DNA from: SURF-24 sp964537965 | Lineage (GTDB): Bacteria > Bacteroidota > Ignavibacteria > Ignavibacteriales > SURF-24 | Assembly: GCA_964537965.1 (NCBI GenBank) | Contig: CAZIDB010000237.1 | Location: forward strand, 1-7,096 | DNA length: 7,096 nt | Direction: 5' to 3' | In this document: one piece after another, positions 6,012 to 7,096 of the stretch | Layout: each line of letters starts with the position of its first letter | How positions within the stretch are numbered: the first letter of the stretch is position 1 | Position numbers and translations under genes: made by a program | Notes under the pieces: generated by a model | The model's input: the letters and a program-made list of their open reading frames with translations, nothing else | What the model was told of the DNA's origin: nothing | The model's database searches: none

Positions 6012-6818
6012 TTACTTGAAAAGGTTTGGATTAAGTGTAACATTAACCGAATTAAGTTCTTTATTGAATTCTACTGTAGAATCAACTTCAAAAATCCGCC
6101 TTATATTTTCTGCTGTTAAAGTCTTTTCGGTTGAATCGTCTTTAAAGATTCTTCCGTTCTTCAGAAGAATTATCCTGTTGCTGTAATAACCGGCTAAATT
6201 TAAATCATGGGAAACAGAAATAACCATCAGGTTATAATTCATGTTTAATTCTTTTATCAGGTTAAAAATAGAAATCTGGTGTTTAATATCTAAATGAGCA
6301 TTCGGCTCATCAAGTAAAATAATTTCCGGCTGCTGGGCAATTGCCCGTGCAATATATGCAAGCTGAGCTTCGCCTCCGGATATTTCATTTATATTCTTAT
6401 CCTTTAAATGAAAGATGTCCACTGTCTTCAAAGCTTCTTCAACAATTTTCCTGTCATCATCAGATTCGTAACCATAAAAATTAAGATACGGAGTTCTTCC
6501 CATCATAACAATTTCATAAACCGAGTAGGAAAATACTGACAGAGTTGCCTGCGGAACGAAAGCAATTTTCCTTGCTAAATCCCGACGGGTAATTTGCCTA
6601 TAAGATTTATTGTTAAAAAACAGTTCGCCCTGGTTTGGTTTTAGCGAGGCAGCTATAATTTTTAATAAAGTAGATTTGCCCGTACCGTTTGGACCAAGTA
6701 CAGAAACAAACTCACCTTTCTCAAAATCCAGATTTATATCGGAAATGTTAAATTCAGGTTTGCCGGTTCTGAAATTCAAATAACTAAAATGAACATTTTT
6801 CAACGAAAGCAGAGACAT
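6012..6818 (-). CDS. ABC transporter ATP-binding protein, FecE/BtuD type (iron-siderophore, heme or cobalamin uptake)
   Basis: This 268-residue ATPase has a complete set of motifs: Walker A GPNGTGKST (42-50), Q-loop Gln90 in FVPQ, signature ISGGE (146-150, with Ile replacing the usual Leu), Walker B IILLDEP (166-172) with Asp170 and Glu171, a D-loop (HLD, 175-177) and the switch His204 in SVSHD. VYEIVMMGRTPYL (100-112) and HDLNLAGYYSNRIILLKNGRI (204-224, read in parts) are typical of the importers for iron complexes and vitamin B12, where the ATPase pairs with a FecCD/BtuC-type permease on the inner membrane. No permease, binding protein or TonB receptor is in the window, and 278 bp of non-coding repeat DNA lies upstream, so partners, if any, are elsewhere. 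AAAGGT (6823-6828) precedes the ATG at 6818. The DUF218 gene starts at the next base after its stop. Confidence 0.92.
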   Translation of the reverse strand: MSLLSLKNVHFSYLNFRTGKPEFNISDINLDFEKGEFVSVLGPNGTGKSTLLKIIAASLKPNQGELFFNNKSYRQITRRDLARKIAFVPQATLSVFSYSVYEIVMMGRTPYLNFYGYESDDDRKIVEEALKTVDIFHLKDKNINEISGGEAQLAYIARAIAQQPEIILLDEPNAHLDIKHQISIFNLIKELNMNYNLMVISVSHDLNLAGYYSNRIILLKNGRIFKDDSTEKTLTAENIRRIFEVDSTVEFNKELNSVNVTLNPNLFK

Positions 6819-6841
6819 ATTTACCTTTTTTGCCTTGCCAA

Positions 6842-6870
6842 AAATTAGGAAAAAAATGATAAGGCTTCAA
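6842..6870 (-). promoter_or_regulatory. Candidate promoter of the ATPase-DUF218-LeuDH unit
   Basis: On the minus strand TTGAAG (6865-6870) and TAATTT (6842-6847) are spaced by 17 bp, which would give a short leader of about 17 bases before the ATG at 6818. The -10 box is weak and AT-rich DNA produces such pairs by chance. Confidence 0.3.
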
Positions 6871-6971
6871 GGATTGTTAGTTTAAAGTATTATCTATTTT
6901 TTAATGAACTTAACAAAACCACAATAATATCATCCGCATTCTCATCCCGAGCGAAGCCGAGGGATCCCGAG

Positions 6972-7009
6972 CAGATTTATCATCCTTAGCCAGATTTATC
7001 AGCCTTAGG
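6972..7009. repeat. Two tandem 19-bp repeats inside the array
   Basis: Two neighbouring units begin CAGATTTATC (6972-6990 and 6991-7009) and agree at 17 of 19 positions, both ending in a CCTTAG core. They differ from the 22-bp unit in sequence and period, and interrupt that array. Confidence 0.7.
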
Positions 7010-7030
7010 CTGAGCCTAATAAATTAGGCT
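7005..7030. repeat. Overlapping perfect inverted repeats built on TTAGGCT
   Basis: TTAGGCT-G-AGCCTAA (7005-7019) and AGCCTAAT-AA-ATTAGGCT (7013-7030) are both perfect and share the central arm AGCCTAA. TTAGGCTGAG is also directly repeated (7005-7014 and 7024-7033). The shared arm could pair with either neighbour, giving two mutually exclusive hairpins. No T tract follows that would make a standard terminator. Confidence 0.6.
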
Positions 7031-7096
7031 GAGTCGAGGTTTATCCCGAGCGTAGTCGAGGTTTATCCCGAGCGAAGTCGAGGTTTATCCCGAGCG

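Larger units (their letters stand above)
6944..7096. repeat. Array of 22-bp extragenic repeats, extending past the right edge
   Basis: The unit TTT plus ATCCCGAGCGAAGTCGAGG occurs at 7040-7061 (GTAG variant) and 7062-7083, and as a cut copy at 7084-7096. A diverged copy with GCCGAGGG lies at 6944-6963, followed by a stub (6964-6972). Between the stub and 7028 the motif is replaced by smaller repeats, and GAGTCGAGG at 7031-7039 is the tail of another copy. Copies are contiguous with no unique spacers. Similar Cs-Gs-rich intergenic motifs are common in AT-rich Bacteroidota-like genomes; their function is unknown. No gene is visible in 6819-7096. Confidence 0.8.

Noticed and set aside
5941..6186. 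Plus-strand reading frame of 81 codons
   Set aside because: It is antisense across the junction of the DUF218 and ABC ATPase genes, both well supported.
6944..7096. Repeat array considered as a CRISPR
   Set aside because: The 22-bp units are contiguous with no unique spacers of constant length, and no cas gene is present.

Overview
The window is AT-rich (roughly 36% GC by eye). Few genes have a clear Shine-Dalgarno sequence, and extragenic repeats of the CCCGAGCGAAGTCGAGG type sit at the right end. With the gene content (secreted GH3 glycosidase, UMF1-family transporter, leucine dehydrogenase), this suggests a Bacteroidota/Ignavibacteria-like bacterium. That placement is inference, since no rRNA or other decisive marker is present.

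Layout. The left end (1-1177, minus strand) carries a MarR-family regulator followed 26 bp later by the N-terminal third of a secreted GH3 beta-glucosidase that runs off the window. The regulator has its own promoter (1209-1237), overlapped by a perfect 20-bp palindrome (1193-1212), which is the classic layout of MarR autorepression. Divergent from it, after a 199-bp intergenic stretch with a bulged hairpin, lies an M50B-type membrane metalloprotease homologue (1377-2063, plus strand). That gene converges on, and overlaps by 8 bp, the end of the minus-strand block.

The rest (2056-6818) is a minus-strand gene train, read right to left: FecE/BtuD-like ABC ATPase, membrane-anchored DUF218/YdcF-like protein (abutting the ATPase gene with no gap), leucine dehydrogenase (24 bp later), an intrinsic terminator, nusB, and a UMF1-family MFS transporter (4-bp GTGA overlap with nusB). 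It is probably two transcription units: ATPase-DUF218-LeuDH, then nusB-MFS. The terminator lies so close to nusB that expression of nusB needs explaining.

The right end (6819-7096) has no gene. It holds a weak candidate promoter for the ATPase and a degenerating array of 22-bp extragenic repeats with nested smaller repeats and palindromes, continuing past the window.

Most genes belong to known families. The least explained items are the MarR/GH3 pairing, the M50B protein, the terminator in front of nusB, the ATPase without transport partners, and the layered repeat array. I found no clear evidence of a wholly new system. Start codons were re-chosen for nusB (ATG at 3755) and leucine dehydrogenase (ATG at 4937).
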